NCBI GenBank assembly: GCA_902806435.1
Contig: CADCWO010000095.1
Location: 2,047 to 58,715, forward strand
DNA from: an uncultured Synechococcales cyanobacterium
GTDB lineage: Bacteria; Cyanobacteriota; Cyanobacteriia; Thermosynechococcales; Thermosynechococcaceae
Reading direction: 5' to 3'
Length of the DNA stretch: 56,669 nt
Numbering within the stretch: position 1 is the first letter of the stretch; each line of letters opens with the position of its first letter. Position numbers and translations under genes: made by a program. The notes beneath the pieces were generated by a model. That model was not told the DNA's origin. It searched no databases and saw only the letters and a program-made list of their open reading frames with translations. This document shows positions 1-7,484 of this stretch, in pieces.

Positions 1-15
1 TCAACTAGGGAGTAA

Positions 16-675
16 TTACGTTTCCTGCATAGAATTAATTAAAGATGTTCCTATTAAGCAAGCACCGGATAAATCAGCTCCATTGAAGTTGGCATTATCT
101 AAATCTGCACATAATAAGTTAGCTTTCGCCAAGGTTGCCCCAGCAAGGTTAGCTCCTCGCAAGTCTGCTTCTTCTAAGTTGGCTTCTGCTAGCATAGCGC
201 CCTGAAGATTAGCAGTACTTAGGTCTGCCCCTTGAAGATTTGCCCCTCTGAGATTTGCACCTCGCAAGTCAGCCCATCGCAGATCAACACCTTGAAAATT
301 AACTTCCGTCATATTAGCCCCGCTGAGGGAAGCGCTAGCAAAGTTGGCCCCGTTTGGCTTGGCCCCCATTAAGTTAGCTCCTCTGAGGTTACTGCCACGC
401 AGGTCAGATCCAGTTAAATCAGTCTGCATTAGGTTAGCTCCGCAGAAGCTTGCTCGCAGATCAGCGCCTATCAACTGAGCGCCAACCAGACTAGCACCAT
501 CTAAGCAAGTATTTTCTAAACGAGTACTACTCAGGTTTGCGCCTACAAGATTTGCGCCTGTGAGATTTATCCCAGCTAGATCGACGCCGGAGAGGTCGGC
601 GTCTTCAAGATCAGCACCAGCCAAGTGTTTAAGCTTGCCAGCGCGAACGGCTTCAATATCGATATTCTGTACCAC
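16..675 (-). CDS. Pentapeptide-repeat protein
   Basis: The 219-residue product is almost wholly made of A(D/N)LXX five-residue repeats, from about residue 18 to 212, such as ADLSG, ANLVG and ADLRG. This family folds as a right-handed quadrilateral beta-helix; its roles vary and are mostly unknown in cyanobacteria. There is no signal peptide or membrane segment, so a cytosolic location is inferred. The start is GTG, 4 nt after the stop of the DICT-domain gene upstream on the same strand, so the two are almost certainly co-transcribed. A helper or scaffold role for that sensor protein is a guess. No enzymatic motif is seen. Confidence 0.9.
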   Translation of the reverse strand: MVQNIDIEAVRAGKLKHLAGADLEDADLSGVDLAGINLTGANLVGANLSSTRLENTCLDGASLVGAQLIGADLRASFCGANLMQTDLTGSDLRGSNLRGANLMGAKPNGANFASASLSGANMTEVNFQGVDLRWADLRGANLRGANLQGADLSTANLQGAMLAEANLEEADLRGANLAGATLAKANLLCADLDNANFNGADLSGACLIGTSLINSMQET

Positions 676-679
676 GGAT

Positions 680-2095
680 TTATGCAGAAATTTCCATTTG
701 CTGAGGTGGATTGGGAGCCTGGGCAGGAGTAGACCGCTTAATAGAGGGCTCCAGAAGCCACATTCCGGCAGCTATCTTCGGCTGGTTAAATGTTAGATCG
801 ATTCCCTGCTGAAGTCCACTGACTAAAAGGCTTAAAGTGTCAACTAGCTCAGGATCCCAGCGATCGCCAGCCCCTGATTGGCAACTAGCCAGAGCTTGTG
901 CCAGGCTTTCCTCGTAGTTTTTTCTAGCTTGCACGTAGGTGGTGACCTGTTGTTGAAACACAGAAACCAGGCCCAGAATTCGAGACTCTAGAGGGATTTC
1001 CTGACCAGCTAAACCGGCAGGTTGACCGTTACCATTCCACCACTCTGTCAGGTGGGTAATAATCTGAGCAAGCGCCCGCAAGCGGGGCATCGTCCGTAGA
1101 GCTTGAGCCCCAGGCACGAGTGAACAAGCCAAGGCACAATAAGGAGCTTCCGTTTGCCCAAGCTCATTTTCTATAGGATTAAAGTCGCTCTGTGTTAATT
1201 GTAAAGGAGCAAGCCGGTGTAGCAGGCTTGCCAGACGCAGCCGCTGAATTTGCCAGGCGGGTAGATCTAACAGTTGCCCCATCATTTCAGCTAAAGCAGC
1301 CACCTCTGTTGCAGCCAAAGGATTGTTAGCGTCTGCCAAGTCAATTAACTGGGCCATTCGCAGAAAAGCTTGCAACTCATTTGAGACAAGATTGTGATCG
1401 AGCACAATATCACCAGCAAGGGTACTAAGCTCCTGCTGGCTAGATTGAAGGTAATTCACAACCCGAAATACGGCATTTGAGACTTCTTCTGAATCAGCAC
1501 TGGGGGATTCTGCAGCAATCTTATTGGCAATAGTTGTGAGTTGCTGTTGGAGAACCGGGTTGTAACGACCAGCGTGGGCGATCGCTAAGTCAGCTGCTTC
1601 TCGTACTAAATCGGGTTCAAAAGTCCAAAAGCCATAGAACTTTCGCTCCCGATCTGTGGTTGGTGGTCCTGCTGGCCCGTAATCTGCGGCTGATAGCTCC
1701 TGGCACAACACCATTGCTGTATAGGTGGGAGACAAGATAATCAAATGCCACTCTTGCGCCACCGGGTCATTGGCCTCTAGTTCCACCAGCGCCACGTTAG
1801 AACGCTGGCTAGTTGTATGCTCTGCAAAGCCAGTACTGGTGCCCGCCAAGATAGTGACTTGGCGGGCACGGTCCGCTAAGCTAGCGTATCGGTCTGCTTC
1901 CTGTAAATACCACTTCCCCTGTTGGAAGGCAGCAATAACTAGGGGCAAGCTACTGGAAGTCAAAATGCAATCTTCCAATGCGTGACACAGAGCGACTAAC
2001 GTGTTCTTGTAGTACACTCCAAAATTCAGCGGGCGTTTGCCTTGATCCAGTTGGTGAGCAGCTTCTAACTTTTGGAGGATTGAGCCTTCTAACAT
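680..2095 (-). CDS. DICT sensory-domain protein with degenerate HD-like domain
   Basis: About 471 residues. Residues about 30-175 resemble the DICT domain (named from diguanylate cyclases and two-component systems), which in cyanobacteria is a sensory input module. The C-terminal half (about 205-440) is all-helical and looks like an HD-GYP-type phosphohydrolase fold. The expected LLHD metal motif reads LLHR near residues 291-294, so it is probably inactive and acts as a signalling or binding module. The ATG at 2095 is preferred over a TTG nine bases upstream because GGAAG lies just before it. It is followed after 4 nt by the pentapeptide-repeat gene. The ligand and output are unknown. Confidence 0.75.
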   Translation of the reverse strand: MLEGSILQKLEAAHQLDQGKRPLNFGVYYKNTLVALCHALEDCILTSSSLPLVIAAFQQGKWYLQEADRYASLADRARQVTILAGTSTGFAEHTTSQRSNVALVELEANDPVAQEWHLIILSPTYTAMVLCQELSAADYGPAGPPTTDRERKFYGFWTFEPDLVREAADLAIAHAGRYNPVLQQQLTTIANKIAAESPSADSEEVSNAVFRVVNYLQSSQQELSTLAGDIVLDHNLVSNELQAFLRMAQLIDLADANNPLAATEVAALAEMMGQLLDLPAWQIQRLRLASLLHRLAPLQLTQSDFNPIENELGQTEAPYCALACSLVPGAQALRTMPRLRALAQIITHLTEWWNGNGQPAGLAGQEIPLESRILGLVSVFQQQVTTYVQARKNYEESLAQALASCQSGAGDRWDPELVDTLSLLVSGLQQGIDLTFNQPKIAAGMWLLEPSIKRSTPAQAPNPPQQMEISA

Positions 2096-2162
2096 AGCTT
2101 CCAAATGAGTAAAACACTATAAACCGGGCAGACAAACGTAAGTTGAACCAAATATATCAGCA

Positions 2163-3740
2163 CTACACAGCAGACATCGCCAAAGGCGGCGTTGTTTCAG
2201 GACTAATGGGTGCACTTAAAGCCGATTCCAGCTCAGCACAACCCAATTCGGCTTCTAGGATTGCAATCACCTCGCGCCCGAAGTCATTCGGGTTTTGACG
2301 CCAAGCTCGCAGGCAAACTTCCCCAAAGAAGGAACCCAGCGGTTCTGGGTTCCAAAGCACCTTCTTCGCAGTCCAAGGCATCAAGCTTAAGGGATCGTAG
2401 CCTGGCTTCAGAATTCCCGCTTTTAGAGCATACCCCTCCAAATGGGTATGCGGCTGCAGACCAATAAAGAAGATTGCTGGTTCCACTTTATCAGCGCCAA
2501 AGATCCGCTCTAATTCCCGATGGTAGGCGATAGTTTGGCGAATCGTTTCCGGTCGCTCATCTATCACATTAAACGAGTAATTTACAGAAACAAGGTCATT
2601 GAATCCTGCCGCCTTCAAGTCCCGGCAATTTTCTAATACCGTGCGTAGGTTGTACCCCATCCGCATCTTACGCACAAGCTCTTGAGAGCCACTGGTGATG
2701 CCAATCTCAAAATAGTTCATCCCCGTCTTCACCATTAGCTCGCACAGCTCTGGGGTGAGATTATCGGCCCGGATGTAAGCTGCCCAATGAATATCCTGCA
2801 TCCCCGCAGCTAAAATTTTCTGTAATAGCTCGACTGCATCTGGGATAAACTTGCGTGCTGGAATAAACTGGGCATCGGTGAACCAGAAGTTACGAATTCC
2901 CCGGTTATAAAGCTGGCGCATCTCCGCCACAACTTCATCGGCCGGGTTAATTCTGACTTGTTTTCCTTCTACAACGGTATAAACACAGTAACAACAGTTA
3001 TGCGGGCACCCGCGTTTCGTTTGCACTCCCACATAAAAATCCTGCTCTTGCAGGTAATATTCAAATTCCGGCCAGATCTGATCGATATAGTCGTAATTGC
3101 ATGCGGTTTTTTCGATCGGCGTCGGCCACTCATGAATTAGGCGATCGCGTGCTACAGTCTCACCAACGATGTAGCAACGCTGATCTTGGAAGTCTTTGCC
3201 TTGCAAAAGCCTTTCTAGCAACACTTCGCCTTCACCCACAGAAACAATTGTGCCCTGCGGGAGTTTACTGCCCAATTGTTCATAAAAAACGCTCACCGCG
3301 CCCCCACCTACAACGGTTCGAGCTGCTGGATTGTAGCGCTTTGCCCGTCGCAGCCCTCGCTTAATCAGCCCTAGGTTCTGCCACAGCTCTGCGTAGTATG
3401 CCGTGGTCATACGGAGGCCGCTAAAGGCTCCCCTCAGACGAGTTAAAGGGTTACGGGCATAGTAGAACTCAAAGGCGTTTTGCAGCGGGTTTCCCCCTCG
3501 GCCGCCAACTGGAGCATAGATTTGAATATCTCGCCAGGAAAAAACCAGCAAAGTAGGCTGGAACTCATCAACACACTGGTCTAGGGCTGAGCCAAAATCT
3601 AAGGGAGGAACAGTTCCTAGGTCAAAAATTCTCTGTTCTAACTCGGGGAACTGCTTGTGAATGTGATCAGCAAGGTAAACAACTCCAATTGGAAAAATGG
3701 GATTGCAGGGAAGGCGGACATATAGGACCCGATTTTCCAT
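2163..3740 (-). CDS. Radical SAM protein, B12-binding-type architecture
   Basis: A 525-residue protein. The cluster motif CPHNCCYC (Cys245, Cys249, Cys252, spacing CX3CX2C) binds the 4Fe-4S cluster that cleaves S-adenosylmethionine. The N-terminal 200 residues (starting LYVRLPCNPIFPIGVVYLAD, with a VVGGG segment near 143) have the layout of the Rossmann-like cobalamin-binding domain found in BchE- and methylthiotransferase-like enzymes. The usual DXHXXG cobalamin motif is not evident. The radical SAM barrel runs to about residue 440. The substrate cannot be deduced. It has its own promoter region, divergent from the DUF1830 gene. Confidence 0.8.
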   Translation of the reverse strand: MENRVLYVRLPCNPIFPIGVVYLADHIHKQFPELEQRIFDLGTVPPLDFGSALDQCVDEFQPTLLVFSWRDIQIYAPVGGRGGNPLQNAFEFYYARNPLTRLRGAFSGLRMTTAYYAELWQNLGLIKRGLRRAKRYNPAARTVVGGGAVSVFYEQLGSKLPQGTIVSVGEGEVLLERLLQGKDFQDQRCYIVGETVARDRLIHEWPTPIEKTACNYDYIDQIWPEFEYYLQEQDFYVGVQTKRGCPHNCCYCVYTVVEGKQVRINPADEVVAEMRQLYNRGIRNFWFTDAQFIPARKFIPDAVELLQKILAAGMQDIHWAAYIRADNLTPELCELMVKTGMNYFEIGITSGSQELVRKMRMGYNLRTVLENCRDLKAAGFNDLVSVNYSFNVIDERPETIRQTIAYHRELERIFGADKVEPAIFFIGLQPHTHLEGYALKAGILKPGYDPLSLMPWTAKKVLWNPEPLGSFFGEVCLRAWRQNPNDFGREVIAILEAELGCAELESALSAPISPETTPPLAMSAV

Positions 3741-4061
3741 TAATACCTGCCTTAGCTGAGCATTTTGGATCTAAGCTGCCTCAACAAATTAAAGCGGCGT
3801 TTATATAACTTTACGATAGCACCAACCCTGCTTGGGTGCCTATGAAATCTATTTTTCTGGAAGTTTTGGGGCTGATCATCATGACTCCGCTGCATCTCAG
3901 CCACAGGTCCATAACCTCACGGGCTTCGAATAAATATTTAAAGCAATATTTAGTAGGTTGGTAGTCACATTTACAGCAGGTCGGGATCAAGAGTGTTAGG
4001 TTGGCGAATAGATAATTCTCTCAGATTTGTTTTAACCTTTATTCACCTATGGCACTGACTT
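3741..4061. other. Divergent intergenic region, no gene seen
   Basis: This 321-bp AT-rich spacer lies between the divergent radical SAM and DUF1830 genes and must hold both promoters. I see no convincing small gene; a 40-codon frame from 3842 has no ribosome site or family resemblance. No RNA gene or clear operator stands out. Confidence 0.5.
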
Positions 4062-4433
4062 ATGTCTCAACTACTTGATCCGCTTCCTTCGCGTAGCCCT
4101 GATGATATGGTTTGCTGCTATATCAACGCCACAAGTAAGATTCAAATTGCCCGGATCAGCAACATCCCAAACTGGTATTTTGAGCGAGTTGTTTTTCCCG
4201 GGCAACGGTTAGTGTTTGAGGCTGTTCCTGACGCATTGTTAGAAATTCATACTGGGATGATGGCCAGCTCCATCTTGTCAGATACTATTCCTTGCCAGCG
4301 GCTCCGCCTCCAGGAAGCTGAAAACTCTTTTTTTCCCACCCCTAACCCACAAGTTCAACAGCGACTAGAAGAAATGAACGAGGTTGGGCAAGCTATACCA
4401 GCGGACCGGCCGATCGAGGTAGTCTCTTCGTAG
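4062..4433 (+). CDS. DUF1830 domain protein
   Basis: A 123-residue cytosolic protein. The segment starting CCYINATSKIQIARISNI at about residue 18, followed by the FPGQRLVFEAVPDALLEIHTG stretch, is the hallmark of DUF1830, a small family largely confined to cyanobacteria with no known function. The ATG follows a long AT-rich leader. It stands alone, 195 bp before a membrane-protein gene. Confidence 0.85.
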   Translation: MSQLLDPLPSRSPDDMVCCYINATSKIQIARISNIPNWYFERVVFPGQRLVFEAVPDALLEIHTGMMASSILSDTIPCQRLRLQEAENSFFPTPNPQVQQRLEEMNEVGQAIPADRPIEVVSS

Positions 4434-4628
4434 AGGACTTTGCTCGTCGGCTTTTAATAAACTCACGTCAATTTATTTAGCCTAAAACTTAGATGAACTT
4501 TTTACCTATCAGTACGTTATAGATATCACCAATATTGACCCTCAGACATCTCTACCACACGGCCGAAGCAAGAAATGAGTTAAAGGCAATAATAAACTGA
4601 AGTAGTGTTGTCGGAAGCTTAACTAATC

Positions 4629-5066
4629 TTGAACCTTCCTTCTTTTCTTTGGCTGTGGAAGCTGGCAGCTTGGTCTATGGGGATTTCACTCCTAGCCTAC
4701 TTGCTACTAGCGCTATCAGGCGGTTGGATTGTCTATGCTCGTCGAAATCAAAAGCAAAGACCTAGTTGGCTGCGGCCGCTCCACTACTGGCTCGGCGGCA
4801 GTCTGGTTGTTTTGGTCTTGCTGCTTCTAGCGATTGGGGTTGTCGGTACTCTCGGCCACTACGGCAATCTTGGTCATTCATCCCACTTACCTGCAGGGCT
4901 GAGCGTCGTTTGTCTAGTGCTGTTTTCGGCCTGGAGCGCGACTCAAATTAGTCCAAAACATCCTTGGGCTAGACCGTTACACGTGGGTGCCAATATTACT
5001 TTGCTGGTCGGATTTACCGTAGTTTCTTTGACGGGATGGACAGTGGTCCAGAAGTACTTGCCCTAG
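4629..5066 (+). CDS. DUF4079-like four-helix membrane protein
   Basis: A 145-residue protein with about four hydrophobic segments (residues 10-35, 50-75, 85-105 and 118-140). Conserved His residues (in HYW, GHYG, LGHSSHLP, PLHVG) recall the cytochrome b561-like DUF4079 family of cyanobacteria and plastids. Heme binding is plausible from these histidines but not shown. The frame opens directly after an in-frame stop, so the start is TTG at 4629 or ATG at 4677; TTG is chosen because the later start would remove part of the first helix. The next gene also encodes a membrane protein. Confidence 0.7.
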   Translation: MNLPSFLWLWKLAAWSMGISLLAYLLLALSGGWIVYARRNQKQRPSWLRPLHYWLGGSLVVLVLLLLAIGVVGTLGHYGNLGHSSHLPAGLSVVCLVLFSAWSATQISPKHPWARPLHVGANITLLVGFTVVSLTGWTVVQKYLP

Positions 5067-5173
5067 CTCTTATTGCCCCTGTTACCTTCAAGCCTATCTT
5101 GGTCTTGCTAAGCGAGTTCCCAGCTTCGTGGCGAGCTGGTTAGAGTATAAAGAGTAGTTCTGAAGGTTGCTCT

Positions 5174-5785
5174 GTGGCACTAGAACCTCAAGATAGTTCG
5201 CAAACGGCGATCGCACCTCTTGCTTCAAAAGCAATACAAGCTGAAGTAAAAGGCCAATCTACCTTTCGAGTTTCTCCGCTGATCCGGTTAACGCTTTTCA
5301 GCCTTTACCTAGCGCTGACGGTTCCTTTGCCCTTCCTGTCCCAAATCATGGGAGCAGTATCTGTAAAGTGGTTGATGTTCGGGATTTGTATCGGAAGTAT
5401 AGCTCTATACGCTGCTTTAAGTGAACAGGTGGTGCTGGATCAAGAAACGATCCGCGTTACCTACCCGACTTGGGTACCTCGCTGGTTCCGCAAGGGTTGG
5501 TCGCTGCGTTGGATAGAAATTCAAGATTTAAAGCCACGTTCTACAGGACAAGGCGGGCTAGTGTATTACCTATGTAGTACTTCTGGGCAAGCGTATCTGT
5601 TGCCAATGCGCGTGGTTGGTTTTGCTAGATTGGTCCAGCAGGTACAAGCCAAAACTGGCATCAATACCACGGCAGTTCGACCTTTGGCTCAGGTTTGGAT
5701 GTACTTGGTTTTGTCGGGATTTACCTGCCTGCTACTGCTGTTCGATGGGTGGGTAATTTGGACAGCAACCACTGCCCTAGGGTAG
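5174..5785 (+). CDS. Hypothetical membrane protein, two N-terminal helices plus PH-like region
   Basis: A 203-residue protein with GTG start. After a polar N-terminus (1-35) come two hydrophobic segments (about 36-58 and 62-82), a soluble stretch (85-165) and a last hydrophobic segment (about 173-197). The soluble part, with VVLDQETIRVTYPTW and WSLRWIEIQDLKP, has the beta-rich pattern of bacterial PH-like domains, where W-I-EIxDL is typical. Function unknown. It lies 24 bp upstream of an ABC ATPase gene and may share its transcript. Confidence 0.65.
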   Translation: MALEPQDSSQTAIAPLASKAIQAEVKGQSTFRVSPLIRLTLFSLYLALTVPLPFLSQIMGAVSVKWLMFGICIGSIALYAALSEQVVLDQETIRVTYPTWVPRWFRKGWSLRWIEIQDLKPRSTGQGGLVYYLCSTSGQAYLLPMRVVGFARLVQQVQAKTGINTTAVRPLAQVWMYLVLSGFTCLLLLFDGWVIWTATTALG

Positions 5786-5808
5786 TTTAATCCTATCGCC
5801 TCAAGAGG

Positions 5809-6561
5809 TTGCCATTGTCATCTGATACTCCTGCTCAAATCCAGTTAGTACAAGTGAGTCTGGCTGCTGGTATTGGTATTCACTACTTACTACAAAACAT
5901 TTCCTTTTCTGTCTTTGCCGGCGATCGCATTGCTCTGATTGGGGCCTCTGGTGCTGGCAAGACTTCCCTATTACGGCTCCTCAACCGGCTTAGCGACCCC
6001 AGCGAGGGAGTAATCTATTTCAACGCCCAAGCGGTTCGTGACATACCCGTGATCCAATTGCGGCAGCAAATCATGCTAGTGCCGCAAGAACCAAAGCTTC
6101 TGGGAATGAATGTCCAAGCAGCCTTAACCTATCCTTTAGTGCTGCAGGGAGCTCCCCCAAACTTAGTGAAGCAGCGCTTGGCTTACTGGGTCGAACAGAT
6201 GCAAATCCCTAGTGATTGGCTGGAGCGCGATGAACTGAGACTATCCCTAGGAGAGCGACAACGAGTGGCAATCGCTCGTGCTCTGGTAGCTGAACCTCAG
6301 ATTTTGCTTTTGGATGAACCCACTTCTGCCCTGGATGTTGGTCGTGCGGAGGCTGTTTTTCAAGTTCTAGACCGCCACCCCCAGATCACTCTGATCACTG
6401 CAACCCATCAACTCGACTTGGCACACCAATTTTGCAACCGGATTCTTTACCTGAATCAAGGAGAGCTAATTCAAGACATCGAAGTAGAGGCAGTAGATTG
6501 GGACGTACTCCGGGCTACGTTTAGCCAGCAAGCTCAACTAGCGGCTAACGAATGGAACTAG
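5809..6561 (+). CDS. ABC transporter ATP-binding protein
   Basis: A 250-residue ATPase subunit with all nucleotide-binding motifs: Walker A GASGAGKT (45-52), Q-loop Gln93, signature LSLGERQ (145-151), Walker B ILLLDE (165-170) and His200. Length and layout resemble single-domain ATPases of the FetA/YbbL or phosphate type. No permease gene adjoins it, so the partner and substrate are unknown; the preceding membrane protein is a possible but unproven partner. The start is TTG with AGAGG directly upstream. Its last 17 bp overlap, tail to tail, the end of the response-regulator gene on the other strand. Confidence 0.85.
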   Translation: MPLSSDTPAQIQLVQVSLAAGIGIHYLLQNISFSVFAGDRIALIGASGAGKTSLLRLLNRLSDPSEGVIYFNAQAVRDIPVIQLRQQIMLVPQEPKLLGMNVQAALTYPLVLQGAPPNLVKQRLAYWVEQMQIPSDWLERDELRLSLGERQRVAIARALVAEPQILLLDEPTSALDVGRAEAVFQVLDRHPQITLITATHQLDLAHQFCNRILYLNQGELIQDIEVEAVDWDVLRATFSQQAQLAANEWN

Positions 6562-7321
6562 CAGGGTCTTTGCGCCAGTGGTCCGTAAGCTGGGTAACTG
6601 GTTGGGCTGGCGTATTAATGCGGCAGGTTAACAGAGACCCTAAGCTATCAAAGTTGAGGCGATAACCCACGTTGCGTACGGTTTGAATCAAGTGGGGCCG
6701 CTGGGGGTCTAGCTCAATTTTCTTGCGCAAAGATAGTACATGGGTATCCACAGTTCGAGGATTATCAATCGTATCTGGCCAAGCCTTTTGCAGCAGCTCC
6801 AAACGGTTAAGCGCTGCACCCCCAGCTTGAGCTAGCACATAAAGTAAACTAAACTCTTGGGGCGTCAGGTCAATCGGTTCACCTGCTAATTGTACCCGCC
6901 GCTGCACTAGGTCAATCTTTAAATCCCCATAGTTTAAGTAGGCAAGAGGTGAAGGTTTACTCCGGCGAACTAAAGCTTCTACTCTTGCTAAAAACTCTTG
7001 CATCCCAAAAGGTTTCGTTAAATAGTCATCAGCGCCCGCCTTTAATCCGGCAACAATATCGACTTCATTACTTCGGGCTGACAACACAAAAATCAATACT
7101 TGCGGTTGTCGCCGCAACCAACGACAAAATTCTAGGCCATTACCGTCAGGTAGGTCAGAATCAACAATTATTAATTCCGGGTGATGGGACTGAAAGAGTT
7201 CTCGCGCTTGATGCAAGCCAGCGCATAGATGGACCAAATATCCGGCTTGCTGCAAATGCCAGCCGAGCAATGATCGCAGGTGCGGATTACCTTCAACAAT
7301 CTGAATGTGTGTCGGTCCCAC
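6545..7321 (-). CDS. OmpR/PhoB-family response regulator with altered receiver pocket
   Basis: A 258-residue protein: receiver domain (5-115) plus C-terminal winged helix (130-228). The phospho-acceptor Asp54 sits in IIVDSDLPDGNG, with Ser81 and Lys103 (LTKPFG) in place. The acidic pair that binds magnesium is changed: EGN (10-12) where DD or ED is usual, so phosphorylation may be weak or absent. The winged helix ends in the usual IQTVRNVGYRL. About 30 extra residues follow it. No histidine kinase adjoins. The start is GTG; no better start exists upstream in frame. Atypical regulators such as NblR are known in cyanobacteria, but I cannot assign orthology. Confidence 0.85.
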   Translation of the reverse strand: MGPTHIQIVEGNPHLRSLLGWHLQQAGYLVHLCAGLHQARELFQSHHPELIIVDSDLPDGNGLEFCRWLRRQPQVLIFVLSARSNEVDIVAGLKAGADDYLTKPFGMQEFLARVEALVRRSKPSPLAYLNYGDLKIDLVQRRVQLAGEPIDLTPQEFSLLYVLAQAGGAALNRLELLQKAWPDTIDNPRTVDTHVLSLRKKIELDPQRPHLIQTVRNVGYRLNFDSLGSLLTCRINTPAQPVTQLTDHWRKDPASSIR

Positions 7322-7484
7322 TACAAACTCACTTTCTAGAAAAGCTTTAAAACTTTTGAGGTTAATGTAGCACCGGAGTTTATGCGCTTTCAGTAACTGA
7401 AGCTACCCGAACTACTCCTAGAAGTAAATTTTTCAACGTAACTGAATAATTCAAGCCAAAAATCGCTAAACTAACTGAGATTTA

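Noticed and set aside
119-620. Repetitive DNA pattern in the pentapeptide gene as a possible repeat array
   Set aside because: The periodicity is 15 bp with variable sequence and follows the A(D/N)LXX codons, so it is coding repetition only.
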